Positions 45,173-57,230 of a stretch of 64,000 nucleotides of DNA are shown piece by piece (within the stretch, counting starts at the first letter, position 1; the number at the start of each line of letters is the position of its first letter). The position numbers and the translations under genes were made by a program. The stretch is taken from contig NMRB01000518.1 in the NCBI GenBank assembly GCA_002633025.1, positions 43,697 to 107,696 of the forward strand. The letters are read 5' to 3'. The notes beneath the pieces were generated by a model. That model saw nothing but the letters and a program-made list of their open reading frames with translations. It searched no databases and was not told the origin of the DNA. Origin of the DNA: Notospermus geniculatus. Its lineage: Eukaryota; Nemertea; Pilidiophora; Heteronemertea; Lineidae.

Positions 45173-46100
45173 CTAATACTGTATTTACGCTCAGCTACCA
45201 AGCCGCCAATATTTTATATTTCAAATTTATTCAGTGTGCCTCATTTTTTGTTTGAAATTGGTTCGGATGAACCAGTAGGCGGAGACGGAGACGTACAATC
45301 CTCGATAGACCTCTCTATTATTTTTTTCTTTTCCGCAATGATGATACCTGGTATTACAGGATCGATGCGTAATTATCCCAATTTTCCGTCTAAAAGGAGT
45401 ATCATCAAATGCGATCCAGGGACACCTCAGAAGGAACTCGACTTAAGTGGGTCATCGAACGAGATGAAAGGGACTGTTTTGGTAAAGGTGAATGGCCAAG
45501 CGTGAGGGTAATCGCCGTGTTTTATTTGAAGACAAAATAAACGACTTTTTCACACCCTAGGGTGATTTGCTATACCAAATTAGATCAATTTTTCGACAAG
45601 TGGGGCGTTTCTTTTATAAAGTGGAATGTATGAGACAAATAAGTGTTTGGTTGAGCATGGGTTAACCAAGTGCATGCTAAGTGCCTCACCTTCCTAAGTA
45701 GCCGAATTAAGGCGATTGGAGGGTGGTGTAAATCTCGTGCGCCTGATAGACTCAACGCTCACGCAGTGACCGTAATATTTCCAAGCACTTGTTCACTTCA
45801 CTGACAAAACTGGCGTGTCGGCGTTCGGTCATGGTCTAAAAAAAAAATCGGTTTGCTACAACCATGCCAAGAGAATACAAATACTATGCCTTGGTTTCTT
45901 TTTTCATCTCAGTCAGGAGGAGAGTGCGAACTAGTGACGTGGGCAACTTGAGGTCCTTCCAAAACTTATCTCGGGACGGCCGATTTCGACAGAGTATAGG
46001 GCGAAATTGCTGATATTCTGTACTAGATCGGGGTGCGATCTACACCCATGAAGGAATCAGGGACCTTATTCACAGAACTCCCGTAACCTAAATCCTTTGT

Positions 46101-46432
46101 GAGGTTTTGCAAATCGGACGAAACACGAAGTAGGCCTACTAAATACGAAATTCAACTTCATTTCCAGGACCTAATGTATTTCTGGAGATGGTTCCTACCA
46201 CAAATGTCCCTGCTGCCACGCGTCTTTTAGCACATCATAAGACCGAGAGAGTATATGGCGCATCTTGAATTCTGTGTTCAATAGGCCTGTAGTAGTACAC
46301 ACCGTAAGCTAAAAAAGACGCTCTGGCAGCAGGCGCTATTTTAGTGGTACCGTACCAACCATCCCGTCTGAGAAATGAAGTCCATTTGTTTCGTATTTCG
46401 TGTTCGGGCCAGATTTGCGAAACTTCACTGCA
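46101..46432. mobile_element. family 1 MITE copy, diverged
   Basis: GTGAGGTTTTGCAAATCGGA at the left and CAGATTTGCGAAACTTCACT at the right; the ACGAAACACGAAGTA arm is interrupted by GGCCTAC. Confidence 0.6.
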
Positions 46433-46924
46433 ATGCCATCTATTGGTACATGATCATACCAACCCCCAGTATCTCGCGCGTGTCACGTTTTATCTGTTTA
46501 GACTCTCCACTTGTGTCGGACAAATATACGTGGGGAGAGGCTTTATCCTGAACCTTTGCCCATGGTCATGGTCATGCACTTCACGGACTCAGCTGAGGCA
46601 ACTCACCAAATCATCTTAGCCGCTCCCTGGCGTAGTATAGGCTGATACTAATAAAATTAGGGCCTACATCGGTCGGTAGCCTCTCTCATGGCCTCTGTTC
46701 CTGCCACACCCAAAATTTATACACCTCTCTGTCGCTGCACGAGTCTAAGTTCATCTGACAAGAGCGAAAGTGGCCACGAGGATCGCAGACTGATCCCCTG
46801 CCCACCGGCACGTAGGCCTACCGCCGGGCGCATGGGCAGACGACAATTGCTTTAGCCTACAGAAGTCTCTCGAAGACCAAGACAGGACTAATATAAGCGC
46901 CGCTCCACAGTTTTCTGTCGGAAA

Positions 46925-47046
46925 GTTGCTGTCAGATAGTCAATTTATTGCTCTCAGCAGCAATAATTGCTGTCATACAGTACTGTGTGACAGCAATTAT
47001 TGCTGTCTGACAGCAATAATTGACTATCCTGACAGCAAACTTTCGC
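46925..47046. repeat. CAGCAATAATTGCTG foldback
   Basis: TTGCTGTCAGATAGTCAATT at the left and AATTGACTATCCTGACAGCAA at the right, with inner palindromes of GACAGCAATTATTGCTGTC. Confidence 0.75.
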
Positions 47047-47189
47047 GGCCAAAACTGTCGACTTGGGATAAAATTAGGCCTAATCGACACTAACGATTGA
47101 AAATATTTATTTTTTATTAGAAAATCCACTCAACGCCAACGCCAATTCCATTGTTCGATGCCACGAAGACGAAGAGAGCACCGGGAAAA

Positions 47190-47570
47190 GGATGGCGCAC
47201 GCACGAGCGATTTTTTGAGCGACTTTCTAGGAGACTGACTAGCCTTGCGACTACAGGAGCGACTGAACATATTTTTAGTTTTTTTATTTTTTTTGACTCG
47301 TTTGCGACAAATGCTTCACTGGGAGATCAGTGAGCATGGCGTGGAGCGACTAAAATGGGGGCGACTACCAATGCGACTACTAGGTCGCATGCGATAAACC
47401 TTTGAGGTCGATCAGTGATGTCATCCGCGACATCACTGATCTCCCAGTGAAGCATTTGTTGCAAACGAGTAAAAAAAAAAAAAAAAACTAAAAATATGTT
47501 CAGTCGCTCCTGTAGTCGCAAGGCTAGTCGCCTAGAAAATCGCTCAAAAAATCGCTCGTGTGCGCCATGC
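47190..47570. repeat. foldback element
   Basis: Left arm ATGGCGCACGCACGAGCGAT and right arm ATCGCTCGTGTGCGCCAT, continuing through GCGACTACAGGAGCGACTGA and CTTCACTGGGAGATCAGTG in inverted form. The arms exceed 150 bp. Confidence 0.7.
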
Positions 47571-47599
47571 TTAATAGCGTTCGGGGCTTCCCCTTAAAA

Positions 47600-47729
47600 T
47601 AGGGAGTTTTCGCAAAGCCCCCGAAACGCCAACGCGAACGCCAAACCCATTGTTCGATTCCAAGAAGAGAGCACCAAACAAAAGGATAGACGTTCGCGTT
47701 GGCATTTCGGGGGCTTTGCGAAAACTCTA
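47600..47729. mobile_element. TA-flanked MITE, family 3 (GTTTTCGCAAAGCCCCCGAAACG)
   Basis: TAGGGAGTTTTCGCAAAGCC at the left and GGCTTTGCGAAAACTCTA at the right. The middle has GCGAACGCCAA and CCATTGTTCGA. It lies about 100 bp upstream of the MOCS1 start codon. Other copies: 57101-57230 and 57229-57364. Confidence 0.7.
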
Positions 47730-47818
47730 AACTGTGTTATAAGCGACGCGAAAACGAAGGTGGCACCACACGGCTCTTGTTAATCTATCACGTGACAACC
47801 ATGTGACCAGCCTCGCAT

Positions 47819-47836
47819 AGTTAAGATGGCGGCCGG
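47819..47836 (+). promoter_or_regulatory. YY1-like AAGATGGCGGCC at the MOCS1 start codon
   Basis: AAGATGGCGGCC (47823-47834) matches the YY1 consensus and overlaps the predicted start codon, an arrangement common at animal housekeeping and mitochondrial-protein genes. Confidence 0.4.
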
Positions 47837-50800
47837 ACCTATGCTTCGGATTGCCCGATTTTCACAATGTAGATTGCACTATCCTGGTCTTACACGTTGT
47901 TGCAGTACAATAAAAGATGCATCGCAACTACAGTTATCTCCCATACCTGTCAACGACCCGGTTGAACGTGTGGATCAAATCGCAGTACGCAGCGAACAAT
48001 GCAATAGAATATTATAGGGCAGGCCCACCCCACCATGCCCACCCAGACCAGACAGTAGGCCTACAGACCAAACAAACGTCTACGACACTGTCAACGGTAC
48101 TCTGCTCTGTAGGCATACTGTAGTGTAGGCCTATCCCATCGGTGTAACCCTAGGCCTAGGCCTGGCCTACCATGTACTATCATGTATAAAAATACAGGCC
48201 TATTACTGTACGGGTAGTATAGTAGGCTACATTGTGTATCTGCATACCCTCGGCATGCCATAGGCCTTATCGCACCTAGCACATGGCTAATCAGCATAAA
48301 ATCAGCGAAGCGGAAAGGGCCCAACCATCAGCGCCACCGCAGTACATTCACAATGCATTGACCTGTGCATGGGATGCATTTTATGTAAACATTGGCCAAT
48401 AAAAGTAACTTCCAAAACCCGGATGCGCCTAAACTACTAACTGACGTGGGATGCAGTATGAAGTGATTCAAATCGATAAATGTTTGACCACCGACCGTCT
48501 TCGCGATCGCAAAAAATCGATGATTAATACACTGACATACCAAACACATTATCATGGGCCCCCGTCCCATAATTCCCTCTTCTATTGTCTCGATGGTCAC
48601 GTGCCAGAATTGACCAATCAGCGCGGGGTTGGGGCGGGACTTGCGTGATTTGTTTTGGTGATGTTTATGGCCTGTCAGTGTATTAATCATCGATTTTTTC
48701 CGATCGCGAAGANNNNNNNNNNNNNNNNNNNNNNNNNNNNNNNNNNNNNNNNNNNNNNNNNNNNNNNNNNNNNNNNNNNNNNNNNNNNNNNNNNNNNNNN
48801 NNNNNNNNNNNNNNNNNNNNNNNNNNNNNNNNNNNNNNNNNNNNNNNNNNNNNNNNNNNNNNNNNNNNNNNNNNNNNNNNNNNNNNNNNNNNNNNNNNNN
48901 NNNNNNNNNNNNNNNNNNNNNNNNNNNNNNNNNNNNNNNNNNNNNNNNNNNNNNNNNNNNNNNNNNNNNNNNNNNNNNNNNNACGTCCCTAGAAAGATGA
49001 AGCCAATGTCAAGTGACCACTTCATCTTTTCAAGGGGGGTGGGGGTCAGGGAAAAGATGAAGTCACTTCGTCTTTTTTGGCATCAGTGTAATTTTGAGAT
49101 GGCCCCTAAACTGACATGCTTGTTGTGCCTTTTTTGTGGTGCATTAGCCACAGTCTAATCCCAAGGTGCTGACCTGTCCTTTGTATGAATGACCAGAATT
49201 CTAATTCCACTACCCGGTGTTAGAGGAGGCCAACTAGGCCTAGGCCTACTACAGGTATACAAATAGCCAGGGCTAATCCTGTACCATCCATAGGCTTGGT
49301 TTGAAAACATTCAATTGGCGATTTGTATTAGCCATTAATTAGGCCTACAACTTTCCAACTTCTCATAGAAAATGCATTCCTCTATTACAGAAAAGAAGAA
49401 TATTCTTTGAGGATAGGGAGGTGAAACCATTTTCCGAATTTTTAACAGACAGTTTTGGCAGACAGCACACATACCTCAGGATTTCTCTGACAGAGAGATG
49501 CAACTTAAGATGTAAGTGGGTCTAATAACTTCAAAAGGTGTGATTATTCCTTGTACCAAAAATAGATAAAGACCAGACAAACCTGCCTACTAATGACCCA
49601 TCCTCCCTAGCAGGGCTTTGGCCTCACTTATCTTCGTACACTCTCTCTGAGTTTGCAGATTCATGAAGAGGAGCGAGGTGAAAACCCCTGCTGTGGGAGG
49701 ATGCCACACATAAACTCGTATCATTTTCCACTCACTTTTGAATACAGGTCAGTATTGTATGCCAGAAGAGGGCGTCGACTTGACACCAAAGAGCAAACTG
49801 CTTTCCACTGAAGAAATACTCACCATTGCCAAACTGTTTGTTAAGGAAGGCATCACAAAGATCAGGTTGACAGGAGGAGAACCGCTGGTGCGAGCAGATC
49901 TTGTGGATCTCATTGGTAGGTTGAGAGTTATAAATACACAGATTCTGAAGAAATTGACTTAGCCAATAGAATGATCAGCTTGGTTTATGGTATTTGCAGG
50001 GTTTGAACCTACCGGTATGTCACCCATAGAATGATCAGCTTGGTTTATGGTATTTGCAGGGTTTGAACCTACCGGGATGTCACCCAGACTACTATCCAAA
50101 GGACCTTATCACCACAGCTCCTGCCATGCCTGGTCGTTCATGACTGTATGATGCTGATCTGTTAATATTTTCAGCTGAGATGAATAAACTACGCAGTGAT
50201 GGTCTTGAATCCATTGCCATGACAACAAATGGTGTAACTCTTGCCAGGAAATTACCCAAACTTCAGGAAGCAGGACTTGATCACCTAAATGTTAGCCTTG
50301 ATACGCTAATACCAGCCAAGTTTGAGTTCATTACACGGAGAAAGGGGTGGGAGAAGGTAATGAAGGGATTGGACAAGGCCTTGGAACTGGGATATGACCC
50401 TGTTAAGGTGAGAAACACGCCAAATTAGTTTTTTGAGGTTCAATAAATTGATAATATAATGTATTTATTGGTCTTTAGATCACATCGGATGTTCATTCAG
50501 ACAAATGCAGATATGACTAATAGCTGACCCTGAGCTAGGACAAACTTTTCTTCCTCTATTCCTGTATTATCCATCTCGTAATTTTGACTTCTCCCTCCAT
50601 AAAGATTCATGTGTCATTATTCATTTTAGGTCAACTGTGTTGTAATGAAAGGGAGAAATGAAGAAGAAATCTGTGACTTTGTGGCATTGACAGAAAACAA
50701 GGTATGAACGTGTCTGATAAAGTGTTAGCATGTGTATCTGCCATTGTATTGGACAGTATTGTGTGAATATTCACTCTCTTTCATTTGAAAATTATGTTGT

Positions 50801-53800
50801 TTATAATAAGCTGAATACATTTGGGATGTTGTAAAATTCTGTACACCCTCATGAATGAATGCCTGGCAGTGTTCCATTGTTAATTCAACTCTAAAACTTA
50901 ACACTCTCCAATACCCTCCTTTTGCTAGAATTTGGATGTTCGATTCATTGAGTATATGCCATTTGATGGGAATAAATGGAATCACAAGAAGATGATGACC
51001 TACCAGGATATGTTGGCAGTTATCCACCAGCGATGGCCGCAATTTGAGAAATTGACAGATCATGTGACAGACACATCAAAGGTTTGTAATCAAAATTAGG
51101 GGATTTCCCGAGAACGGAGAAGCGGAAATTCGGCAGTGTAGCGTACAACTTAACTAAACTGGGAAACTCGGCAGTGAAAGGCTTATTAATGACCAGAATA
51201 CCCAGAGAAAATCCTTGCTGTCACAGAGAGTCCCCCCCCCCTATCTGTCCAAGAAGCATGGGTCCAACCGATGATCGAACCAAGAACCACAGAGGTGACA
51301 GGTGCCAGTGTTTCCACAGCACCACTGACAGCCCACAGTATCAGTAATGGGGACCCTAGCCGACTTTTTCAATAGGTGTTAGTAGTAAAATTATTGAAAT
51401 GAAACTGACATCCCGGTCCTGATCAATTTCCCACACAAAAGGCGTCCATTGTATTGGGACCGGGTTTCGGTGTGCTGCCCTCTACCGAGCTAGGATCCCC
51501 GTTGAGCTACATCATTCCAGCATTCCTAACTTCATTGGTTATCTTGCATCGTGATATCTCCCTGGCTGTCACAGAGAGTCCCCCCTATCTGTCCAAGAAG
51601 CATGGCTCCAACCGAGGATCGAACCAAGAACCACGGAAGTGACAGGTGCCAGTTTTCCCTCACCGCCACTGACAGCCCACAGTCCCAGTAATTGAGCTAC
51701 ATCATTCCAGTATTCCTTCAAACTTGCTTGGTTATCTTGCATTATGATATATCTCTTTTTCCTACAGGCATACCGAGTTCCTGGCTTTAAAGGTCAAGTT
51801 GGGTTCATCACATCAATGAGTGAGAACTTCTGTGGAGGGTGCAATCGATTGAGATTGACAGCTGATGGAAATCTTAAAGTAAGATCTTGAACGTCAATCT
51901 TTCACCCTTCATGGAAAAAGGATGCTGAGGAAAAATTGTCGTGACAATGGCTGATATTCATAAAAGGTAGCAAATGCTTTCACTCCAAGTTTTGCAGTAC
52001 CGGTACATTTACATTGGACCTCACTGTGAAAATCTTAAGTAAAAGCATTTGCTAACTTTTACGAATACCAGTGCAGCCAACTGCTGTATCGTTCTCCTAC
52101 ATGTCATGTATTCCCTAGGGGACATTTTGGACTAATTTGAAAGTCATGAGGACCCTGGCTGTGCCGTCCCAAGACAAGTACCGGTAACTCCAATCGGGCC
52201 AAGAGTGTCAGCTTTGCTTGCTCCCCACTGGGTCTGTCCTGACCCCCTTTCACATTGGCTCATTCCATCTTCAGGCACCATCCCATGTCCCCAAACCAAT
52301 ACTGCATAATCCAGATCTAACGTACAGATTGGAGAATTAGGCATATAACTTTTTGATATCTATTAAATTTTGTCTTAAAGGTGTGTTTATTTGGTGCTAA
52401 TGAAGTATCCCTGAGGGATATACTAAGATCAGGGATGTCAGAAGATGAGCTACTGGAGATCATCGGGGCTGCTGTCAAGCGGAAAAAGAAACAACATGCA
52501 GGTTAGGATAATTTTCTGTCCTAAATTTGACTAGACTTTGCTGTGATCAATGTTTACTTGGAATCCTTTGATCAATGTCTTGAAGTTGTTCTTGTCTGTA
52601 TCAGTATGTAGCTTGACATTCCTGTCTTACAGGTATGTTTAACTTGGCTACGATGAAGAACCGGCCCATGATCCTTATTGGTGGGTGACTAGTCATATCC
52701 AGTATGTATTTGTCCTTGATAAAGTCAGGCCAAGTCTACCAGCGACCACGGTCAATTTCTTCATGGATTTAATCCCACTTAATTTTTACCCATGGTTAAA
52801 TCAACACCAGTGGAACATCAACACAACTTACTGTAAGGCTGCGGATCCATAGGCTGTTCACTTGTGCATTTTTTCCCTGTTCCATTTTTGCGTGTACGCT
52901 TGTTTGCTTGTGGCCTGTCACATGGACAATGAACCTTTGTTTGGCTTATTTGTTGTTCCCATAGGCTGTACCGTGCGAACTTTCCCATTGGGAGCATGGG
53001 GAATGAACATGCTCATTCTTTTGCCACAACGCCGCAAGCGAACAGCCTATGGATACGCAGCCTACTACACCCTTACATTAGGTGGGGAGATCAATATCTT
53101 AGATTGATATTGCATTTTTCCAATGAGCCGTGAAAAAAATGACCATGGTCAATTTCTCATTTCCTTCGTTGGTAGACTTGGCAGACTTAATTAGATTAAT
53201 AACAAATCTTCCAATGATTGAATTTGCACATGCACATGCCAGCCCACTACGTTTTGCCACTGCTTCACTTTCAAAATTCTGCATATGTCTGTGTTGTCAT
53301 TTATACAGTAAGAAATGCATATTGATTGGTATGCAAGCTATCCAATGAGTTTCTGTATTTACTCTTTTAGTTTGAATTTCTGATGCAATTGGAAACCAAG
53401 ACAAATAGTGGTTGAAAGTGAGAATTGTTAAGAATTGTTGAGAGATCTATTTAGATTCAAACTCCTTCTATTTGCAGAAAGGCCTACTTTACTTGAAGAG
53501 ATTAGAAACCAACAAAAGCCAAAGGGTGAAGATTTTGCTCTCCACAACTCTTCTCTACCAGATAAACAAGTCCCATTTGACTATGCAGAAGAAAAATATC
53601 AAGTCTTCCACCGAAATTTTATACCAGTTCTCGGGAACACGATGTCTTTCTACCATGACTGTGCAATGACAATGATGGCAGCATTCAGGAGTAAGCCGTG
53701 CAACATACCTCGTGGACTTCTGACTAAAAATCCTCCAGTTCGTCACTTCACTGTGTCGTCCGTGTGTTTTCACCGTAAAAACAACTCAACCAGTGATGTT

Positions 53801-54481
53801 GAAAATATTTGTGATCACAGTAATGATGATTACTACAAAGAATATATGAAGTTATGTAATCATGATAGTCATGATAATAGCTCAGGGTTAGGAGATGAAC
53901 AATCATGTGAGGAAGCGAATGTAGGTGATTACAATTCAAAATATTCTGAAATACTTTCTAAAACTTCTGCAAAGAATAGTGACCAGCACATAGATGGGTC
54001 CAAGGTAGAGGTTTCATTGACACACACGGATTCTGATGGCCGAGCAAATATGGTGGACGTCAGTCAAAAACCCGACAGTTTACGCACAGCGGTTGCAACT
54101 GCCACTGTCTACTTAGGCTCTAAGGCTTTTTCATTGGTCAAAGAAAACAAGATGAAGAAGGGTGATGTTTTGAGAGTGGCACAGTTAGCTGGAATTATGG
54201 GAGCTAAACAGACGGGTTCATTAATTCCGTTATGTCATAACATACTGGTGAAAAAGGTCGATGTGAGTCTACGTCTTGATGACAGAAATTGTGCTGTAGT
54301 TGTTGAGTCCCTTGTGAAGGCAAGCGGTCAAACAGGAGTGGAAATGGAGGCTCTGACAGCTGTCTCAATTGCTGCTCTGACAGTTTATGACATGTGTAAG
54401 GCGGTCTCTCATGATATTGTTATTAGTGATGTGAAGTTGGTCTCGAAGACGGGTGGACAGAGAGGAGACTTCCATCGCTAA
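47826..54481 (+). CDS. MOCS1: MOCS1 (MOCS1A radical SAM + MOCS1B MoaC), molybdenum cofactor synthesis
   Basis: Converts GTP to cyclic pyranopterin monophosphate, the first step of molybdenum cofactor synthesis, normally in mitochondria. Exons: 47826 to about 47980 (start [20 protein letters not shown], a likely mitochondrial presequence; donor uncertain), 49391-49511, 49748-49915, 50175-50407, 50630-50701, 50929-51081, 51768-51878, 52381-52501, 52633-52680 or to stop 52688, 53478-54481. RCNLRCQYC (split over an intron) is the CxxxCxxC radical SAM cluster; LTGGEPLVR binds [17 protein letters not shown] with VC supplies the second cluster (CX2CX13C). Exon 9 ends [11 protein letters not shown]-stop, the Gly-Gly tail needed by MOCS1A. 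All internal exons are phase-compatible. The Lys-Arg-Arg start of exon 2 matches phase 0 of the proposed first exon, but that link is the weakest. Confidence 0.95.
48494..48712. repeat. inverted repeat cut by assembly gap
   Basis: CTTCGCGATCGCAAAAAATC then GATGATTAATACACTGACA at about 48498-48537 is repeated inverted at 48674-48712, up to the first N. It is probably a foldback element, or an assembly inversion, whose remainder is in the gap within MOCS1 intron 1. Confidence 0.6.
48713..48982. other. assembly gap (270 N)
   Basis: Run of N in the first intron of MOCS1. Confidence 0.99.
49967..50086. repeat. two tandem 60-bp copies
   Basis: ATAGAATGATCAGCTTGGTT to CCGGTATGTCACCC, exactly two 60-bp units with very few differences, in a MOCS1 intron. 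They contain the B-box part of the SINE-like sequence annotated at 49995-50140. Confidence 0.85.
49995..50140 (-). mobile_element. tRNA-derived SINE-like fragment
   Basis: On the minus strand: GAGCTGTGGTGATAAGGTCC (A-box-like) and then GGTAGGTTCAAACCC (B box GGTTCAAACCC). No complete tRNA fold. Confidence 0.45.
51219..51713 (-). mobile_element. two copies of a tRNA-like SINE
   Basis: CTGTCACAGAGAGTCCCCCC starts copies at 51219 and 51566. On the minus strand each contains GGTTCTTGGTTCGATC (B-box-like) and TGGCGGTGAGGG or TGGTGCTGTGG (A-box-like). The copy spacing and shared flank GAGCTACATCATTCCAG suggest local duplication. Lies in a MOCS1 intron. Confidence 0.45.
52633..52688 (+). promoter_or_regulatory. 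MOCS1: MOCS1 exon 9: Gly-Gly-stop with embedded alternative donor
   Basis: The exon reads to ATT GGT GGG TGA (stop 52686-52688), giving MOCS1A with its C-terminal GG. Inside it, G|GTGGGT at 52680/52681 is a good 5' splice site. Using it leaves one base (G), which joins AA at 53478 to make GAA and continues in frame into [10 protein letters not shown] and the MOCS1B domain. Splice choice thus selects free MOCS1A or the MOCS1A-B fusion without the GG tail, as known for human MOCS1. Confidence 0.85.
53478..54481 (+). CDS. MOCS1: MOCS1 terminal exon: linker and MOCS1B (MoaC) domain
   Basis: 334 codons including stop. The first about 170-190 residues are a low-complexity linker rich in Asn, Asp, Ser and His, longer than needed for a simple joint. 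The C-terminal about 150 residues are cyclic pyranopterin monophosphate synthase (MoaC): [69 protein letters not shown] and the ending [11 protein letters not shown]. The key MoaC segments ([17 protein letters not shown]) are intact. It is expressed as the C-terminal part of the fusion; translation from a bicistronic message containing the exon 9 stop is also conceivable, as proposed for human transcripts. Confidence 0.93.
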
Positions 54482-55122
54482 ATCTTCTTACTGGAGACAG
54501 CAATCATCTACGGCCATACCTCAGTTTTGATGTATAATGTATAATGTTAATGTTATGTAAATACTGTGGTCGCGGAGTTATGCCGGATTGGGGGCGGTTC
54601 TATAGGCCTACATTATATCCCGCAGGAGTAGCCTTAAAAAATGAAAGGAATGCCCAAATACAAATATCGGGAAGGCATGTCTTGGATTCATTCATATTGA
54701 AAACATGAAACCAACATCGTGCCCATGTAATATGGTAATAGCAAAATGGGCGGATATGAAGCCAATCCGGCTATTGAGTCCCACCTTGACAATATACTTC
54801 TCATTTTAGCTCTACTTACTGGGCTTGACATACATACCAGAAGTATAAGCTAGAGTATGATGATAAACTAATAACTTGTGTTAATTTATGATACAGCACT
54901 GCCTCATATAGAGTTCTATTTGCTCATCGATAATGATTTGTTGAATTGATGAATACTTTGTCCTCAGGGGTCCGGCATCCCTGATGAAGACCAGATGATT
55001 TGAAGTTAATACTAGTTGAAGGTAGATTAGTTAATGGACCTCTTGTCCACCTATGCAGTATTTATAATATAAAGAATAATTTGTTCAAGTCAGTGGCTGT
55101 GATTCGATTATGCCCGCTGTAC

Positions 55123-55240
55123 ACAATAAAATTTTTCATCCAATTTTCTGAATATGCTCAATAAAGGCCTACATCTGGCCCGGAATCTGAATTTCCAAAA
55201 AATTGGATGAAAAATTTGATCATGTACAGCAGGCATTAGA
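55123..55240. repeat. short foldback
   Basis: GCCCGCTGTACACAATAAAA and its inverted partner ATCATGTACAGCAGGC, with inner pair TTTTTCATCCAATTTT and AAAATTGGATGAAAAA. Confidence 0.65.
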
Positions 55241-57100
55241 ACAGAATACTTTAATTATGGAAATTATGATAAAGTGCCAGTGGGAAAAGGCGCCAGGACA
55301 AATCTATGGTATCAGAGTCACTGTCCTAGGAGAAAGAAATGGGTTAAACTGGTGTTGAATCTGCAAACTCAGTGATGACTGGTGCTCTATCTCGACCCGT
55401 CTAGGTTTGTAGTCACTTCGCCCTCAGGCTTGTCTGGGCAATACTTCCAGGTCTGGGTAAGACGCTGGTGCTCAGGCTTTTAGTGCACCAGTCCAATGGC
55501 CTGGGTGGTGTCTTCATGTAGAGGTGTCTTCCTGGTATTGGTGGGGAACAAAATGTCCAGTTGCAAAATTTGCACAAATCAACTCATAGAATTCTGCAAA
55601 GAGTTAATGGCAATTCACTCATTTTCACAGGACAAGGTACCCTTAATGTAAGTGAAATGCGCCAAGTGGGAGTACAGTACTGGGTAGTCTTTTTGAAATT
55701 AAATTTCCACTGGTTATCTGAGTCATTATACACAATTACTGGCAGAGTGGTCAATTATGACAGTCACAGAAAAGTCCATCAGTGTAAGTACCTGAATACC
55801 AGAAATGTATTACTCGCCTGTAATACCGTAAAAATTGTCTCAAAGAGGTCACAGGCCGGTGTGATGAATCTAATGCCCCTTCCTATTATATTGAAGTATT
55901 CAGAGCTTTGGCCTACATTAAGGCCGACTTGGCTTTTATGACTGCCAGACTTTGGACGGGAGGTTTGGAGGAGAAATACATATGTAAACCCAACTTGCAG
56001 ATTGGTCAGTGACCTCTTCAAAATGATGTTATGGGCATATTTCTGCTGATACATGTATGTTTAATGTTGGCGGACTCTATTCTAGGTCAGTGTGGCATTA
56101 ATGACCATGACATGATCTGAATTGTTATTGGTCGTTATCTCACACTTAATCATCATTGTATCATTGTGGACTGTGGTTTGATGATGATGATATTTTTAAG
56201 TGAACTTCGCAATCATGTCACTATTGTACATGTATAGCCTACAAAGCTGAGTTTCTTCTTTCATATGTTAAAGATTTTATTCTATCAATAAATTGTTTAC
56301 TAGTTTTATGAATGAATTGATAGTTAGTCATACATATGTGACCCGTGACAGCAAAATGAGTCGAAATGTGTCGGAAAGAAGACCCAAGATGACGCCAGAG
56401 AACAAGTTGCAGAAATGGACAAAAATTTCACAATGGGCAGACAATGCTGAAATCAACAAACCGTTGGTTCACCTTGGGTCGTCTTCTGTGCGCATTCCGA
56501 CTCATTTTGCTGTCATTTTGCGGTCTTCCTCAGGCACTATGTAGAAGAGATCCGTCCTTCACCTCTGGGATCTCTTCTACATAGCGGGCTACATACCGCC
56601 TGAGGAAGACCCCGATTGGGGTCGAAAATATTCAGAGAAATATTCAGAGACGACTTTCCGATTTATTGTGTACTGTGTGTCATTTTTGTGCTGTTTTTTG
56701 GATATCTATGTATTTTTATGAACGTCTAACAATGGTGTTACACTGGTTGAGGCAACTGTAATTGATAAATTTATGTCAATTCTTGAAAAAATACCCACAA
56801 TATAAAAATCTTGATCAGTTCTTGGTAATAACCTTATTGAATGATGTTTGCCTTCTGCTTGCCATGGCATTCACTTGTTGTGAAATCAGCAGTTGCTGCC
56901 ACTCGTGCAAGTATTCTAGGAAAACTGCTGCCGCCTGACAATGGGGTACACACATGCCACACGCATGCAAACATGTCATACCAATCTGTTCTCAAACATT
57001 TTCCAAACAATTCAGAGAAATAATCATGAATAGAGTAGACTGCTGCTCCAGTGGGACGCAACCCTATTAGGTCACTATATTCTGGACGGAATGCCATAAT

Positions 57101-57230
57101 ATTAGAAGGTTTTTTGCAAAGCCCCCGAAACGCCAGCGCGAACGCCAATCCCATTGTTCGAGGCCTCGAAGAGAGCACCAAACAATAGGACAGATGTTCC
57201 CGTCAGCGTTTCGGGGCTTTGCGAAAACTA
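57101..57230. mobile_element. family 3 MITE copy
   Basis: Left AGGTTTTTTGCAAAGCCCCC, right GGGGCTTTGCGAAAACTA; middle GCGCGAACGCCAA and CCATTGTTCGA. It abuts the next copy head to tail and shares its terminal TA. Confidence 0.65.

Larger units (their letters stand above)
43114..47825. other. intergenic, repeat-rich, no gene recognised
   Basis: Foldbacks (43469-43827, 46925-47046, 47190-47570), a 40-bp tandem array (44599-44820), family 1, 2 and 3 MITEs and an n at 43351. Open frames are short and show no recognisable domain; those in 44500-44890 are translations of the tandem array. Confidence 0.5.
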
